Origin: Hyphomicrobiales bacterium
Lineage (GTDB): Bacteria; Pseudomonadota; Alphaproteobacteria; Rhizobiales; Rhizobiaceae
Reading direction: 5' to 3'
Assembly: GCA_900473915.1 (NCBI GenBank)
Contig: UCNG01000025.1
Span: 1 to 64,000, forward strand
Length of the DNA stretch: 64,000 bases
The position numbers were made by a program, and so were the translations under genes. Below, piece after piece: positions 53,690 to 63,547 of the stretch (positions are counted from its first letter, which is position 1; every line of letters begins with the position of its first letter). The notes under the pieces are model-generated. The model searched no databases, was not told where the DNA came from, and saw nothing but the letters and a program-made list of their open reading frames with translations.

Positions 53690-54810
53690 CAAATCTTCCT
53701 TACATATTCCGCATAGGCATCGTCACCATAGCGAGCCTGCCTCAGAATTTTGAATTCGTCTGCGATATGGGTTTCGAGGCCGCCCACGGCAACCCCATGT
53801 GCCAGGCCGATTTCAACGGGCGAACGGAAGATGGCAAGCCGATCCACCAGCCCCTCGTCCAGAAAACTCTTCGCAACGCCTGCTCCACCTTCAACCAGAA
53901 CCGAGGAAATACCCTGCGCGGCAAGATCGTCCATCAGCTCAGGCAAGGCGATGCGGCAATCGTCGGCTTCGGTCGCGAGAATGCGACAACCGGCAGCCGT
54001 CAACTCATAACGCCGCTCCGGCGATGCCTCCTCCCCGCAAGCAATCCACAAAGGCTGGGCATCAGCGGTCTGCACAAGTCTTGATGAAAGCGGCAGGCGC
54101 AATCCGCCGTCAAGCACCACGCGAACCGGCGAACGCTGCTCCAGCCCCGGCAGGCGGCAGTTCAACACCGGATCATCGGCGAGCGCGGTTTCGATGCCGA
54201 TCAGGATGATATCGGTCTGGGCACGCAGGATATGTGACTGCGCACGCGCAATCGGTCCCGTTATCGCCACCTGTCCTTCGCCCCGCCTGCCAATCATGCC
54301 ATCAGCAGAAAGAGCAAGTTTCAGAATCACTTCCGGGCGTTTCCTGGAAGATCGACTGAGATAGCCGGCCAGATCATCAGCGGACTGATCGGCGAGAACG
54401 CCCGGAACGACCTCGATCCCGGCTTGGCGCAAGATGGCAAAGCCCTTTCCACTGACACGCTCATCCGGATCGGTCGCGGCAACGACGACACGCGCCACCC
54501 CTGCCCGCACCAGCGTTTCGGCACAGGGCGGCGTGCGGCCGTGATGGGCACATGGCTCCAGCGTCACATAAGCCGTCGCACCACGCGCGGCATCTCCCGC
54601 ATCGGCCAGCGCCTGCGGCTCCGCATGGGGCCTGCCGCCCAGCGCGGTCACGCCGCGCCCGACGATGACGCCATCCTTGACAATGATCGTGCCGACGGAC
54701 GGATTGGTCCCGGTCAATCCCTTGTGGCGCCGCGCATAACGGATCGTCGCTTCCATGAAGCGAACATCATCCGGAGTCGCATTCGAATGCGGAAACCTGC
54801 TGCCACTCAT
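53689..54810 (-). CDS. ribD: Bifunctional riboflavin deaminase-reductase RibD
   Basis: 373 residues with an N-terminal deaminase domain (about 15-150) and a C-terminal reductase (about 155-370). The zinc site has PHAEPQALADAG and VTLEPCAHHGRTPPC. The reductase contains KLALSADGMIGRRGEGQ and VLVEGGAGVAKSFL. It carries out two successive steps of riboflavin synthesis. I chose the ATG at 54810, two bases after the nrdR stop codon; a TTG two codons upstream overlaps nrdR. Confidence 0.96.
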   Translation of the reverse strand: MSGSRFPHSNATPDDVRFMEATIRYARRHKGLTGTNPSVGTIIVKDGVIVGRGVTALGGRPHAEPQALADAGDAARGATAYVTLEPCAHHGRTPPCAETLVRAGVARVVVAATDPDERVSGKGFAILRQAGIEVVPGVLADQSADDLAGYLSRSSRKRPEVILKLALSADGMIGRRGEGQVAITGPIARAQSHILRAQTDIILIGIETALADDPVLNCRLPGLEQRSPVRVVLDGGLRLPLSSRLVQTADAQPLWIACGEEASPERRYELTAAGCRILATEADDCRIALPELMDDLAAQGISSVLVEGGAGVAKSFLDEGLVDRLAIFRSPVEIGLAHGVAVGGLETHIADEFKILRQARYGDDAYAEYVRKI

Positions 54811-54812
54811 GC

Positions 54813-55289
54813 TCAAGCGTCCAGATCGTCCTCGGTTTCGGGAACCGTCAGCTCGTCGATGACGTTGTGGAAATCGACGGCCTTGCTGAAATTGCGATAG
54901 ACCGACGCAAAGCGGATATAGGCGATATCGTCGATGCCTTTCAGTGCGTCCATCGCCAGCCGCCCGATTTCGTCGGACGTGACCTCCGCTTCGCCTGAAC
55001 TTTCCAGTTGGCGAACAATGCCCGAAATGGCGCGTTCAACACGGTCATTATCGACATCGCGCTTGCGCAGCGCCACCTCGATGGAGCGCGTGAGCTTGTC
55101 GCGGTCGAAGGGCACGCGACGCCCGCTTTTCTTCACGACCATCAGGTCGCGCAGCTGCACGCGCTCAAAGGTCGTGAAACGCCCGCCGCAAACCGAGCAA
55201 ACACGGCGCCTGCGGATGACAGCACCGTCTTCCGCCGGGCGGGAATCCTTCACTTGCGTATCTTCAGACTGGCAATAGGGACAACGCAT
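54813..55289 (-). CDS. nrdR: Transcriptional repressor NrdR
   Basis: 158 residues. The zinc ribbon [17 protein letters not shown] ... [14 protein letters not shown] holds four cysteines, followed by an ATP-cone (about 49-139) starting [16 protein letters not shown]. NrdR represses ribonucleotide reductase genes when its cone binds dATP/ATP. It opens the riboflavin operon, as in many alphaproteobacteria. The acidic C-terminus is slightly longer than in E. coli. Confidence 0.96.
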   Translation of the reverse strand: MRCPYCQSEDTQVKDSRPAEDGAVIRRRRVCSVCGGRFTTFERVQLRDLMVVKKSGRRVPFDRDKLTRSIEVALRKRDVDNDRVERAISGIVRQLESSGEAEVTSDEIGRLAMDALKGIDDIAYIRFASVYRNFSKAVDFHNVIDELTVPETEDDLDA

Positions 55290-55462
55290 GGAACTCTTTC
55301 AATCTCAATATCGGCAGCTTCAATACTGGCAACTTCAACACTGGCATGACCGCTCTTATGTGGGGACACTCCCCATAAAAACTCAAGAGCGCACCCTTGG
55401 TAGCCGATTCCTGTCGATCATAGCCGATTAGTGGCAATCCACCTACCGGATGCGAGAATGAA

Positions 55463-55495
55463 AAAACCCCGCTCAACAGAGTCGAACGGGGTTTT
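55463..55495 (-). terminator. Terminator of glyA
   Basis: Nine-pair stem aaaaccccg (55463-55471) with cggggtttt (55487-55495). On the minus strand it is followed by a run of T, 21 bp after the glyA stop codon. Confidence 0.88.
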
Positions 55496-55516
55496 ATCTC
55501 GATCATGTAAACCGGC

Positions 55517-56836
55517 TTATCCCTGATAGCCGTACATCGGGAAACGGTCGGTCAGGGCGATGACCTTTTCCTTCACGGCCTGTTCGACGGCGGCATTGCC
55601 CTCGTCGGAATTGGCAACCTTGAGGCCGTCGAGAACTTCGGCGATCAGCGAACCGATTTCCTTGAATTCAGTAACGCCGAAACCGCGCGTCGTGCCGGCA
55701 GGCGTGCCAAGACGGACGCCGGACGTGACAAACGGCTTTTCAGGGTCGAACGGAATGCCGTTCTTGTTGCAGGTGATGTTTGCGCGGCCGAGAGCCGCCT
55801 CCGCGCGCTTGCCGGTCGCGTTCTTCGGACGCAGATCAACCAGCATCAGATGGTTGTCGGTGCCGCCCGAAACGATGTCGAGACCGTGAGACTTCAGTTC
55901 TTCAGCCAGAGCGCGCGCATTGTCGACGACGTTCTTGGCATAGAGCTTGAATTCCGGCTTCAGCGCTTCGGCAAAGGCGACTGCCTTGCCAGCGATGACG
56001 TGCATCAGCGGACCGCCCTGAAGGCCGGGGAAGACAGCCGAATTGATCTTCTTGGCAATGTCGGCATCGTTGGTGAGGATCATGCCGCCGCGCGGGCCGC
56101 GAAGCGACTTGTGCGTCGTCGTGGTGCAGACATGCGCATGCGGGACCGGCGAAGGATGAACGCCACCGGCAACCAAACCGGCGATATGCGCCATATCGAC
56201 CATGAGATAGGCACCGACTTCGTCGGCGATCTCACGGAAGCGCTTCCAGTCCCAGATACGCGAATACGCCGTGCCGCCTGCGAGGATCAGCTTCGGCTTG
56301 TTTTCACGCGCGAGGCGGGCAACTTCGTCCATGTCGAGCAGGTGGTCGTCCTTGCGAACGCCATAGGAAACGACATTGAACCATTTGCCGGACATGTTGA
56401 CCGGCGAACCATGCGTCAGGTGGCCACCCGAATTGAGGTCGAGACCCATGAAGGTGTCGCCCGGCTGCAGCAGAGCCAGGAACACAGCCTGGTTCATCTG
56501 GCTGCCGGAATTCGGCTGAACGTTGGCGAATTCGGCGCCGAAAAGCTTCTTGGCGCGTTCGATGGCCAGTTCTTCCACGACGTCGACATACTGGCAGCCG
56601 CCATAATAGCGCTTGCCCGGATAGCCTTCGGCATATTTGTTGGTGAGGATGGAACCCTGTGCTTCCAGAACAGCGCGCGAAACGATGTTTTCCGAGGCGA
56701 TCAGCTCGATTTCATGACGCTGACGACCGAGTTCGTTGCGAATTGCACCGAAAATCTCGGAATCGATGTCCTCGAGGCTTGCATTGAAGAAAACGTCGGA
56801 AGACGCGTTCTTGGCGGCGGCGTTGGCTTGAGACAT
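55517..56836 (-). CDS. glyA: Serine hydroxymethyltransferase
   Basis: 439 residues. The PLP lysine lies in [19 protein letters not shown] (THKSL), the signature of the family; [18 protein letters not shown] near the N-terminus and [20 protein letters not shown] are also conserved. It converts serine and tetrahydrofolate to glycine and methylene-tetrahydrofolate. It is upstream of nrdR on the same strand but has its own terminator, so it is probably a separate unit. Confidence 0.98.
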   Translation of the reverse strand: MSQANAAAKNASSDVFFNASLEDIDSEIFGAIRNELGRQRHEIELIASENIVSRAVLEAQGSILTNKYAEGYPGKRYYGGCQYVDVVEELAIERAKKLFGAEFANVQPNSGSQMNQAVFLALLQPGDTFMGLDLNSGGHLTHGSPVNMSGKWFNVVSYGVRKDDHLLDMDEVARLARENKPKLILAGGTAYSRIWDWKRFREIADEVGAYLMVDMAHIAGLVAGGVHPSPVPHAHVCTTTTHKSLRGPRGGMILTNDADIAKKINSAVFPGLQGGPLMHVIAGKAVAFAEALKPEFKLYAKNVVDNARALAEELKSHGLDIVSGGTDNHLMLVDLRPKNATGKRAEAALGRANITCNKNGIPFDPEKPFVTSGVRLGTPAGTTRGFGVTEFKEIGSLIAEVLDGLKVANSDEGNAAVEQAVKEKVIALTDRFPMYGYQG

Positions 56837-56973
56837 GTTTCACACCCTCCGGGTTAGCCGGTAAAAGCTATATGGATGAGGCGCATTATCACACTTGAGC
56901 GCACAAGGCCAATGGCCGCAAAGCGAAAAGCTTATTCCAAAATGCGGCAAACCGATTTGATAATTGAGCGGAA

Positions 56974-57008
56974 ATGAAAAAGCCGCCTGAAAAGCTTCCA
57001 GGCGGCTT
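56974..57008 (-). terminator. Terminator of the L,D-transpeptidase gene
   Basis: Nine-pair stem aagccgcct (56980-56988) with aggcggctt (57000-57008), followed on the minus strand by TTTTTCATTTCC, 25 bp after the stop codon. Confidence 0.85.
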
Positions 57009-57033
57009 CCAAAACTTCTATTTCCGGCCAGAA

Positions 57034-58335
57034 TCAGGTGTCCGTGCCGAGCGCAAGGGCCGTTGCACCGTCCATCTTGTAGATATCGTCGCGGAACTGC
57101 ACCACACCATCGCCAGTGGACCATGCGGAAATGTAGACAAAGTGCAGCGGAACCGGATCGGCAAGCTGGATCGGCGTGTTCGTACCGGACTTGATCGTGC
57201 TTTCGATGGTCTGGCGGTCCCAGCCCGCCGTATTCTTCAGCAGCCAGACGTCAAGATCGCGAACATTCTGGACGCGGACACAGCCTGACGAGTCAAAGCG
57301 CATGAGCTTGTTGAAATAGCTCTTCTGCGGCGTGTCGTGCATATAGACCTGATGCTGGTTGTGGAAGTTGATCTTGGTCGAGGACATGGCGTTAATCTTG
57401 CCAGGGTCCTGACGGAACATCAGCTTCACTGCATCGTCCGTGTTCCAATCCACGGTTTCAGGCGCGACCTCCTGACCGGATTGGTCGTAAAGACGAATCT
57501 TGTTCTTCGTCAGATATTGCGGGTCCTTCCGCATCAGCGGAATGATATCCTTCTGGATGATCGACTTCGGCGCGGTCCAGTAAGGATTGAGAATGACTTC
57601 ATGGATCTTCGAATTAAGGATCGGTGTCTGGCGGTCGATCTTGCCGACAACCGCCGTATGGCGCTGCACGACGCTTCCGCCTTCAACGGCCTCAATGCGC
57701 GCAGCCGGGATGTTGACCATCACGAAACGCTGTTCCTGCATGCCCTGATTGGCCAGAGGCGAAAGGCGCTGGAGATTGGTCTGGAGCTGACCGAGGCGCG
57801 TATTGGCGTCCACATTCATGGCCGCATAGGTGAACTGCCCCATGACGCCATCAGCCGGGAGGCCATGACGCGACTGGAACCGCTTCACGGCGGCATCGAC
57901 ATAAGTGTCGAACGAACTGGAAAGCCCGGCTTCCTGCGGCAGGTCGCCGGAAATCATGAGGCGCTTGCGCAGCGCCTGCACGGCAGGATCGGTGACCCCG
58001 ATCTGGAGCTTTGCATTGCCCGGCACGCTTGGCCAGCCGCCGCGACCGGCAATGTCGGTATATTGCGCAATGGCTGTCTGCAAATTGCCGACCGTCTGCG
58101 GGCTCAAAACCGGCTGGTTGGTCGCGACCCGCTGACCGCCCGTCGCACGGGCGTCGAACTGATCATCCCAGTTGCCGCGACGCGGCGCGGCGATAACATC
58201 CGTCAGAGCTTGCTGGGCAAAAGCCGAGGAAACCATGGCGGAGGCTGCCACGGAAAGGCCGGCTGTCGCTGCACCGCGCAGAAAACTGCGGCGATCTACT
58301 CTGAAAGCATCGGCTGGTCTGTCGGTCTTGGTCAT
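57034..58335 (-). CDS. Tat-exported L,D-transpeptidase (YkuD domain)
   Basis: 433 residues. The N-terminus carries a twin-arginine signal (VDRRSFLRGAATAG), cleaved near SAFAQ. A peptidoglycan-binding-like region lies around 110-190. The YkuD catalytic motif is YMHDTPQKSYF ... RFDSSGCVRVQN, with the catalytic cysteine and histidine in place. Such periplasmic enzymes form 3-3 crosslinks in peptidoglycan or attach outer-membrane proteins to it. The length and two-domain pattern resemble the LdtP/YcbB-like group. The MarR-type gene just upstream on the same strand fits the LdtR regulator known next to this enzyme in related bacteria. Confidence 0.88.
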   Translation of the reverse strand: MTKTDRPADAFRVDRRSFLRGAATAGLSVAASAMVSSAFAQQALTDVIAAPRRGNWDDQFDARATGGQRVATNQPVLSPQTVGNLQTAIAQYTDIAGRGGWPSVPGNAKLQIGVTDPAVQALRKRLMISGDLPQEAGLSSSFDTYVDAAVKRFQSRHGLPADGVMGQFTYAAMNVDANTRLGQLQTNLQRLSPLANQGMQEQRFVMVNIPAARIEAVEGGSVVQRHTAVVGKIDRQTPILNSKIHEVILNPYWTAPKSIIQKDIIPLMRKDPQYLTKNKIRLYDQSGQEVAPETVDWNTDDAVKLMFRQDPGKINAMSSTKINFHNQHQVYMHDTPQKSYFNKLMRFDSSGCVRVQNVRDLDVWLLKNTAGWDRQTIESTIKSGTNTPIQLADPVPLHFVYISAWSTGDGVVQFRDDIYKMDGATALALGTDT

Positions 58336-58624
58336 TTGCTTAGTCCCAAAAGGCTAACCGCTCGCGCGGGATATTCCCGGAGATTATCAGCAACAGGCCA
58401 TCAAGGCGATATCGGGCCTGTTTCCGACGCTGGCACAATATTGCCCGTGCCATTTTTAAAACGCTTATGTCGGTTTTTATGGCTTAATCATGTCGCATGG
58501 CCGGAATTTCAAGCCATGCGCCTTACGATTGGGAGCTTCATAGCGCCTTATTCTTCTCAATGGCGGCTTGTTGTGACAGTTCTGCAACAAGGCTACGCGT
58601 CAGTTAGCAGAGACCCTGCAATAT
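58336..58624 (-). promoter_or_regulatory. Upstream region of the L,D-transpeptidase gene
   Basis: 289 bp between the MarR-type gene and the transpeptidase gene, both on the minus strand. The size suggests a separate promoter with a MarR binding site. I saw no perfect palindrome that would mark the operator. Confidence 0.35.
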
Positions 58625-59140
58625 TCAGAGCCGATAAGCAATGCTGTCGTTCCAGAAGCGGTCGAGACGCTGTAGCGACTTATTCATCGCCATGAATTCA
58701 TCAACCTGTATGCCGCCGACCTGCTCGATCGACGAAATATGGCGTTCATAGAGAGCGGCCACCTGATTGGCGATCTCATTGCCCTTGTCGGTAAGGCTGA
58801 CGCGCACCGAACGGCGGTCAACGCGTGAGCGCTGATGATGGATGAAGCCCATTTCGACCAGCTTCTTCAGATTGTATGAAACGTTGGAGCCGAGATAGTA
58901 ACCGCGCGAGCGCAGTTCGCCAGCGGTCAGTTCCGAATTGCCGATGTTGAAAAGCAGAAGCGCCTGCGTCGCATTGATGTCGCTCTGGCCGTTGCGGTCG
59001 AACTCATCCTTGACGACGTCGAGCAGGCGGCGATGCAGGCGCTCGACCAGCTGGAGGGCTTCCAGATAAAGCGAACGAAGTGCGGTTTCCGGTGTCGTAA
59101 GCGGAGCGGATATGTCCGTCTTGCGCTGTGCGTTGATCAT
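58625..59140 (-). CDS. ldtR: MarR/winged-helix regulator of the LdtR type
   Basis: 171 residues from the ATG at 59140 (gagg nine bases upstream). A winged helix covers roughly 60-130: NATQALLLFNIGNSELTAGEL, RGYYLGSNVSYNLKKLVEMG and RSRVDRRSVRVSLTDKG. The long N- and C-terminal helices should dimerise. LdtR of Sinorhizobium and Liberibacter has this sequence and controls the adjacent transpeptidase and stress genes in response to small molecules. The symbol is based on family memory and the gene pair. Confidence 0.8.
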   Translation of the reverse strand: MINAQRKTDISAPLTTPETALRSLYLEALQLVERLHRRLLDVVKDEFDRNGQSDINATQALLLFNIGNSELTAGELRSRGYYLGSNVSYNLKKLVEMGFIHHQRSRVDRRSVRVSLTDKGNEIANQVAALYERHISSIEQVGGIQVDEFMAMNKSLQRLDRFWNDSIAYRL

Positions 59141-59488
59141 TTCTTTTGCCTCTCTGTCGGAGCAGCATTCCATGAAACCATGATGCAGCTCTCTGTCCTG
59201 TTTTATGCGGTGTATTGTTTCTCACCGTCTTGAGAGCAATTTAGGGGAGATGCATAAAATTCGACTTAAAAGTCAGCCTTAACAGTAACTTACCGGCGAG
59301 ATTGAGCATTCAGGCTTAATGTTTGCTTACTCCGCGCCAATTGAGAGAGCCGGCGGGGCAGTCCTGTTCACGCGCGAAAATGCCGGTTTTCCGGGCCTTG
59401 GAAAGCCGCGCAACATTAAACTTTCGTCATTTGAGAACTGTGTGGATAGCAGCTAGTTACGGGCTATCAACATTCCATTGGAGGGACC
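59141..59488. other. Divergent gap between ldtR and the DUF411 gene
   Basis: 348 bp without a supported gene. It must contain both promoters; an A+T-rich patch near 59225-59330 is the likely location. No strong repeat was seen. Confidence 0.45.
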
Positions 59489-59980
59489 ATGGCGCTTCGT
59501 CTTGCACAATATTTTGTGGTCGGCGGACTGTTAAGCTTTACCGGCTTCACGAGTTTTGCCCACGCGCAACCGATTACTGCCGCCCCGCAAATGACCCAGG
59601 TGACAATGTATAAAGACCCTTATTGCGGGTGCTGTGACGGCTGGGCGGAGCATATGAAAGCCGCGGGCTTCGATGTGACGGTCAAGGTTGAGGAAGCGAT
59701 GGACACTGTGAAGGCAAAGCATGGTGTCGCCGCCAATCTTGCATCATGCCACACGGCGGTCGTCGACGGATATGTCATCGAGGGGCATGTTCCGGCGGGC
59801 GCCGTCAAGCGGCTGCTGGCCGAACGTCCACAGGCAACGGGACTGACCGCACCAGGAATGCCCATGGGCTCACCGGGCATGGAAATGCCGGGCAGCAAAG
59901 CCGATACCTATGACGTTCTGCTTTTCAAAGGGCAGTTGACGAAGTCCTTCGCCCGCTACGAAGGAACGCAGCCGCTATAA
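59489..59980 (+). CDS. DUF411 metal-binding periplasmic protein
   Basis: 163 residues with a Sec signal peptide (cleavage near AHAQP, residue 28). The DUF411 domain starts VTMYKDPYCGCCDGWAEHMK with a CxCC pattern, and contains LASCHTAVVDGYVIEGHVPA with another cysteine and two histidines. A Met/Gly-rich segment (PGMPMGSPGMEMPG) near 125-140 could bind copper. Family members are associated with copper resistance (CopG). ggaggg precedes the ATG. It ends three bases from the convergent small membrane protein gene. Confidence 0.87.
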   Translation: MALRLAQYFVVGGLLSFTGFTSFAHAQPITAAPQMTQVTMYKDPYCGCCDGWAEHMKAAGFDVTVKVEEAMDTVKAKHGVAANLASCHTAVVDGYVIEGHVPAGAVKRLLAERPQATGLTAPGMPMGSPGMEMPGSKADTYDVLLFKGQLTKSFARYEGTQPL

Positions 59981-59983
59981 AAT

Positions 59984-60418
59984 CTATATCGGCAGGCTGG
60001 CGCGGGCCTGCCGTTTCTTCTCGAAGAAGAGCAGGATGCGAAATGCGATAAAAATGGCAATGCATGCCGCATTGAACCCGACCGTCAGCGGCTTGTATTC
60101 GAAATGCCGTGAAAAAACGGAATAGATGACGATTTCGCCGAGCGCTGCCACGAACCAGAGTACAGGTCCCCAGGGCGCACGCATCCACAATCCCGTTGCG
60201 GCGACGGGCATCAGGACGGCCAGAGCGACAACAGCTGTCTGCCAGGTCCATGGCATCAGATCGAACCGCCACAGAAGTCCGGGGTGGATACCGATCAGCC
60301 TGACCCAGTAGAACACACCGCTGGCCAGCGCCACGAGCGCGAGTATCCGGACGAACCATGTGAAGGCCCATTCGGTTCCGCTCGGCTGGATATGCTGGCG
60401 CAGTTCGTTCATATGCAT
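59984..60418 (-). CDS. Small integral membrane protein (DUF6163-like)
   Basis: 144 residues with four transmembrane helices and short basic ends. The sequence WVRLIGIHPGLLWRFDLMPWTWQ and the run of tryptophans is typical of a Rhizobiales family of unknown function that I recall as DUF6163. The ATG at 60418 has gagg eight bases away. It lies between the DUF411 gene (convergent) and the HIBYL-CoA hydrolase gene (same strand, 13-bp gap), so it may be co-transcribed with the latter. Confidence 0.72.
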   Translation of the reverse strand: MHMNELRQHIQPSGTEWAFTWFVRILALVALASGVFYWVRLIGIHPGLLWRFDLMPWTWQTAVVALAVLMPVAATGLWMRAPWGPVLWFVAALGEIVIYSVFSRHFEYKPLTVGFNAACIAIFIAFRILLFFEKKRQARASLPI

Positions 60419-60431
60419 CAGCAGTTCCTCA

Positions 60432-61481
60432 TCACAAGGTCAGTTCCCTGTCGCCCAGATTTGCAAAATAGGCATTGACCTGTTCGGGCTTCACGTCCTC
60501 AAGCGTTGCAGGCTTCCATGTCGGCGCGCCATCCTTGTCGATAAGCAATGCACGAACGCCCTCGTAGAAATCGTGCCCTTCCAGCATACGGTTGGCGATG
60601 CGGTATTCCATGCGCATGCAATCATCGAGATCGAGTGCCCGTCCATCGGCAATCTGACGGAAAGTGACAGCAACACTGGTCGGCGAACGCGTGGCGATCA
60701 CCTTCACAATATCCATTGCGGCCTTGCTGCCTGCTTCGGCTTCCTTTTCCAGCACGGCCATGCACTCGGCAAGCGTTGCACCGGAAAAACACTCCGCAAT
60801 GATCTGGCGCGTCTCGACAGAGGTTTCAAAATCGGGATACTGGCTGCGCGTCAAAGCGGCTTCAACGTCAGCGGTTGCAATGATGTCTTCGCGCAAATCA
60901 TGCAGATCGCTTGCGGCGACCGCATGGGTGGCGATCCCGCTTTGCAGGCAGTCGCCCCAGCGGATACGGTTGCCGGTCAGCGCCAGATAATACCCGAAAT
61001 TATCATGCAGATGCGGCAGGAAAGCGCTGCCGCCTACATCGGGGAAGAAACCTATGCCGGTTTCCGGCATGGCAAACATCGTGTTTTCCGTCACAATGCG
61101 ATGCGATCCGTGAACGGAGATGCCAGCGCCACCGCCCATGACAATGCCGTTGATCAGCGAGATATAAGGTTTTGAATAACGGCCAATGCGTGCATTGAGC
61201 CGATATTCGTCGCGGAAGAATTCATAGGCTGGCGTTCCGGCCTGACCTGCCTTGTAGGCTGCAACCACATCGCCGCCCGCACAGAATGCCCGCCCCTCGC
61301 CTTCGAGAATGACGCATGCAACTTCAGGGTCGTCTTCCCAAGCCTGCAATGCGCGGTCGAGCGCCAGAATCATTTTATGCGTGAGCGCATTGAGGGCTTC
61401 GGTTCGCGTAAGCTTTACTAGCCCCGCTTTTCCCTTGCGTTCAAAGCTGATTTCGCTGCCACCGCCGAAGTCAATCTGCAT
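60432..61481 (-). CDS. 3-hydroxyisobutyryl-CoA hydrolase (crotonase superfamily)
   Basis: 349 residues, the length typical of HIBYL-CoA hydrolases rather than of 260-residue enoyl-CoA hydratases. The oxyanion-hole segments are EGRAFCAGGDV and NGIVMGGGAGISVHGSHRI, and PETGIGFFPDVGGSAFL contains the catalytic glutamate and aspartate. It frees 3-hydroxyisobutyrate in valine breakdown. gggag precedes the ATG. It is divergent from hemB with a 160-bp gap. Confidence 0.9.
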   Translation of the reverse strand: MQIDFGGGSEISFERKGKAGLVKLTRTEALNALTHKMILALDRALQAWEDDPEVACVILEGEGRAFCAGGDVVAAYKAGQAGTPAYEFFRDEYRLNARIGRYSKPYISLINGIVMGGGAGISVHGSHRIVTENTMFAMPETGIGFFPDVGGSAFLPHLHDNFGYYLALTGNRIRWGDCLQSGIATHAVAASDLHDLREDIIATADVEAALTRSQYPDFETSVETRQIIAECFSGATLAECMAVLEKEAEAGSKAAMDIVKVIATRSPTSVAVTFRQIADGRALDLDDCMRMEYRIANRMLEGHDFYEGVRALLIDKDGAPTWKPATLEDVKPEQVNAYFANLGDRELTL

Positions 61482-61642
61482 GTCGTGTCTCCCGTTCCCG
61501 TAAATGGGTAGAAAGTGAGACGCCCCGCGTCAATCCTGCACAGGTCAATGTTCTTGGTTTCACCACTTTTCCCATGATAAACGGGGCGCATCCGATATCA
61601 GCCTTGAAATTTCGCAAGGCATCAATTCTCGGGAATAGCTTC

Positions 61643-62686
61643 ATGACAGACCGTCAGTCCAAATATCTGCCCGCCAATATCAGTCAGCACGTCGATGACG
61701 TTACCGGCAGCCGACGCCTGCGCCGCATGCGCAAGGCCGACTGGTCGCGCAGGCTTGTGCAGGAAACCCGGTTGACGGTCGATGACCTTATCCTGCCTTT
61801 CTTCCTGACCTATGGCACCGGCGTCGCCGAGCCTGTGGAAGCAATGCCTGGCGTTGAACGTTACTCGGTCGACATGGCCGTGCGCATGGCCGAAAAAGCC
61901 GCGAAGCTGGGCATTCCCGCCATTGCCCCCTTCCCGCGCGAAAAGCTGGCAGTGAAGACCGAGGACGGCTCTTTCGTCGCGAGCCCGGATAATCTGATCA
62001 ATCGTGCCGTGCGCGCAATCAAGAAGGAAGTGCCGGAAATCGGCATCATCACCGATGCGGCGCTCGACCCTTTCACCACGCATGGCCATGACGGCATCCT
62101 GCGTAACGGCGAGATCGTCAATGACGAATCGGTTGCCATGGTCGTGCGCGGCGCGCTTTCGCAGGCTGAAGCCGGTGCAGACATCATCGCACCTTCCGAT
62201 ATGATGGACGGCCGCGTCGGTGCTGTGCGTCAGGCGCTGGACGAGCATGGCTTCTGCCACATACCGATCATGTCCTATGCCACCAAGTTCGCTTCCGCTT
62301 TTTACGGTCCATATCGCGATGCCATCGGCACGCAGGGGCTGCTGAAAGGCGACAAGAAGACCTATTATCTCGATCCGGCCAATCCGGAAGAAGCCGTGCG
62401 CGAGGCCGAGCAGGACATTGCCGAAGGCGCGGACATGCTGATGGTAAAGCCCGGCCTGCCCTATCTCGACATCATCCATCGCCTTAAGAGCGAGTTCCGC
62501 CTTCCAACCTATGCCTATCAGGTGTCGGGCGAATACGCGATGATCAAGGCCGCTGGCATCAATGGCTGGATCGACGAGGAAAAGGTGATGATGGAAAGCC
62601 TGCTCGCCTTCAAGCGCGCTGGTTGTGACGGAATTCTCACCTACTTCGCAATCGAAGTGGCTGAAAAACTTAAGCAACAGGGTTAA
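61643..62686 (+). CDS. hemB: Delta-aminolevulinic acid dehydratase (porphobilinogen synthase)
   Basis: 347 residues from the ATG at 61643 (gggaat upstream); the ATG at 61574 would add 23 residues without family similarity. Conserved features include LTVDDLILPFFLTYG, the Schiff-base lysine in SYATKFASAFYGP and the late MLMVKPGLPYLDII with the second. It condenses two aminolevulinate molecules to porphobilinogen in heme synthesis. DAALDPFTTHGHDG has the aspartate-rich metal pattern of Mg-dependent alphaproteobacterial enzymes in place of the zinc cysteines. Confidence 0.95.
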   Translation: MTDRQSKYLPANISQHVDDVTGSRRLRRMRKADWSRRLVQETRLTVDDLILPFFLTYGTGVAEPVEAMPGVERYSVDMAVRMAEKAAKLGIPAIAPFPREKLAVKTEDGSFVASPDNLINRAVRAIKKEVPEIGIITDAALDPFTTHGHDGILRNGEIVNDESVAMVVRGALSQAEAGADIIAPSDMMDGRVGAVRQALDEHGFCHIPIMSYATKFASAFYGPYRDAIGTQGLLKGDKKTYYLDPANPEEAVREAEQDIAEGADMLMVKPGLPYLDIIHRLKSEFRLPTYAYQVSGEYAMIKAAGINGWIDEEKVMMESLLAFKRAGCDGILTYFAIEVAEKLKQQG

Positions 62687-62835
62687 GCGGCAAGCCCTTG
62701 CGGCAGGAAATCATCAAATTTCCTTGAAACTGCCGGTTTTGGTTCCCATGTTGATGACTGTTCCGCCGAGGTGGCGGGACAGCGCCGGTTCTCACATCCC
62801 CCCGGACGCTTCCTTGGAAACGACTGGAAGGAAAA

Positions 62836-63306
62836 ATGTCCGACCATATTCTGCACGGCGAAGTCATGGGCCCGCGTTATGAAAGCCGCGCATTTTTTGA
62901 AGGCGTGCGCACGCGCCGCATTATGGCTTTTCTCATCGATTACCTGATTGTTTTCCTGCTCTGCATCCCCGCAGCAATCGTCATCGCAATTCTGGGCATA
63001 ATCACGCTCAGCCTCGGCTGGATGCTCTACGGCATCATGTTTCCGATGGTGGCGCTGTTTTACGTAGCGCGCACGCTCGGCGGACCGCAGCAGGCCACCA
63101 AGGGCATGCAGATGATGAACATCAAGCTCGTCAGGCTCGAAGGCGGCACGGTCGATCCCCTGCTCGCAATTGTTCACACGGTCCTGTTCTGGGGTCTGAA
63201 CGTTGTCCTGACGCCCCTGATCCTGCTTGCCTCGCTGGTTCTCGACCGCAAGCGCACAGTACACGATCTTCTGCTCGGCACGGCTGTCATTCGTTCGGAC
63301 CGCTGA
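62836..63306 (+). CDS. RDD-family membrane protein
   Basis: 156 residues with three to four transmembrane helices. It has the RDD pattern RRIMAFLIDYLIV near the N-terminus and ATKGMQMMNIKLVRLEGG and RKRTVHDLLLGTAVI later. The role of RDD proteins is unclear, though some act in cation transport. ggaagg precedes the ATG. Stands between hemB (150-bp gap, no clear terminator) and bpt, the conserved order hemB-RDD-bpt in Rhizobiales. Confidence 0.88.
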   Translation: MSDHILHGEVMGPRYESRAFFEGVRTRRIMAFLIDYLIVFLLCIPAAIVIAILGIITLSLGWMLYGIMFPMVALFYVARTLGGPQQATKGMQMMNIKLVRLEGGTVDPLLAIVHTVLFWGLNVVLTPLILLASLVLDRKRTVHDLLLGTAVIRSDR

Positions 63307-63403
63307 CCTTCGCTGTCCGATTGAGGCGATGCTTCAAAAAAAATTCAGAGCCGGCTGCGCAAAATGCCTATTGACGTTTTGTGCGGTCGGCTCAATCCTT
63401 AGA

Positions 63404-63479
63404 GCATGTCTCCCAGAAGTGGGAACCGGTTTTGGGAGACGTGCGTGAAAACAAAAGCGTAAAGCGTGTCATATGCGTG
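63404..63479. repeat. Palindromic extragenic element upstream of bpt
   Basis: Inverted repeat gcatgtctccca (63404-63415) with tgggagacgtgc (63433-63444), matching at 11 of 12 pairs, followed by gtgaaaacaaaagcgtaaagcg. Similar hairpin-plus-tail elements are common between Rhizobiales genes from memory. Confidence 0.68.
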
Positions 63480-63547
63480 TGTTAGATGCGACCCGCTTTC
63501 GAGCCAGTATCGTGATGGTTTCGGTATTGCCATTTCGTGGATATTGA

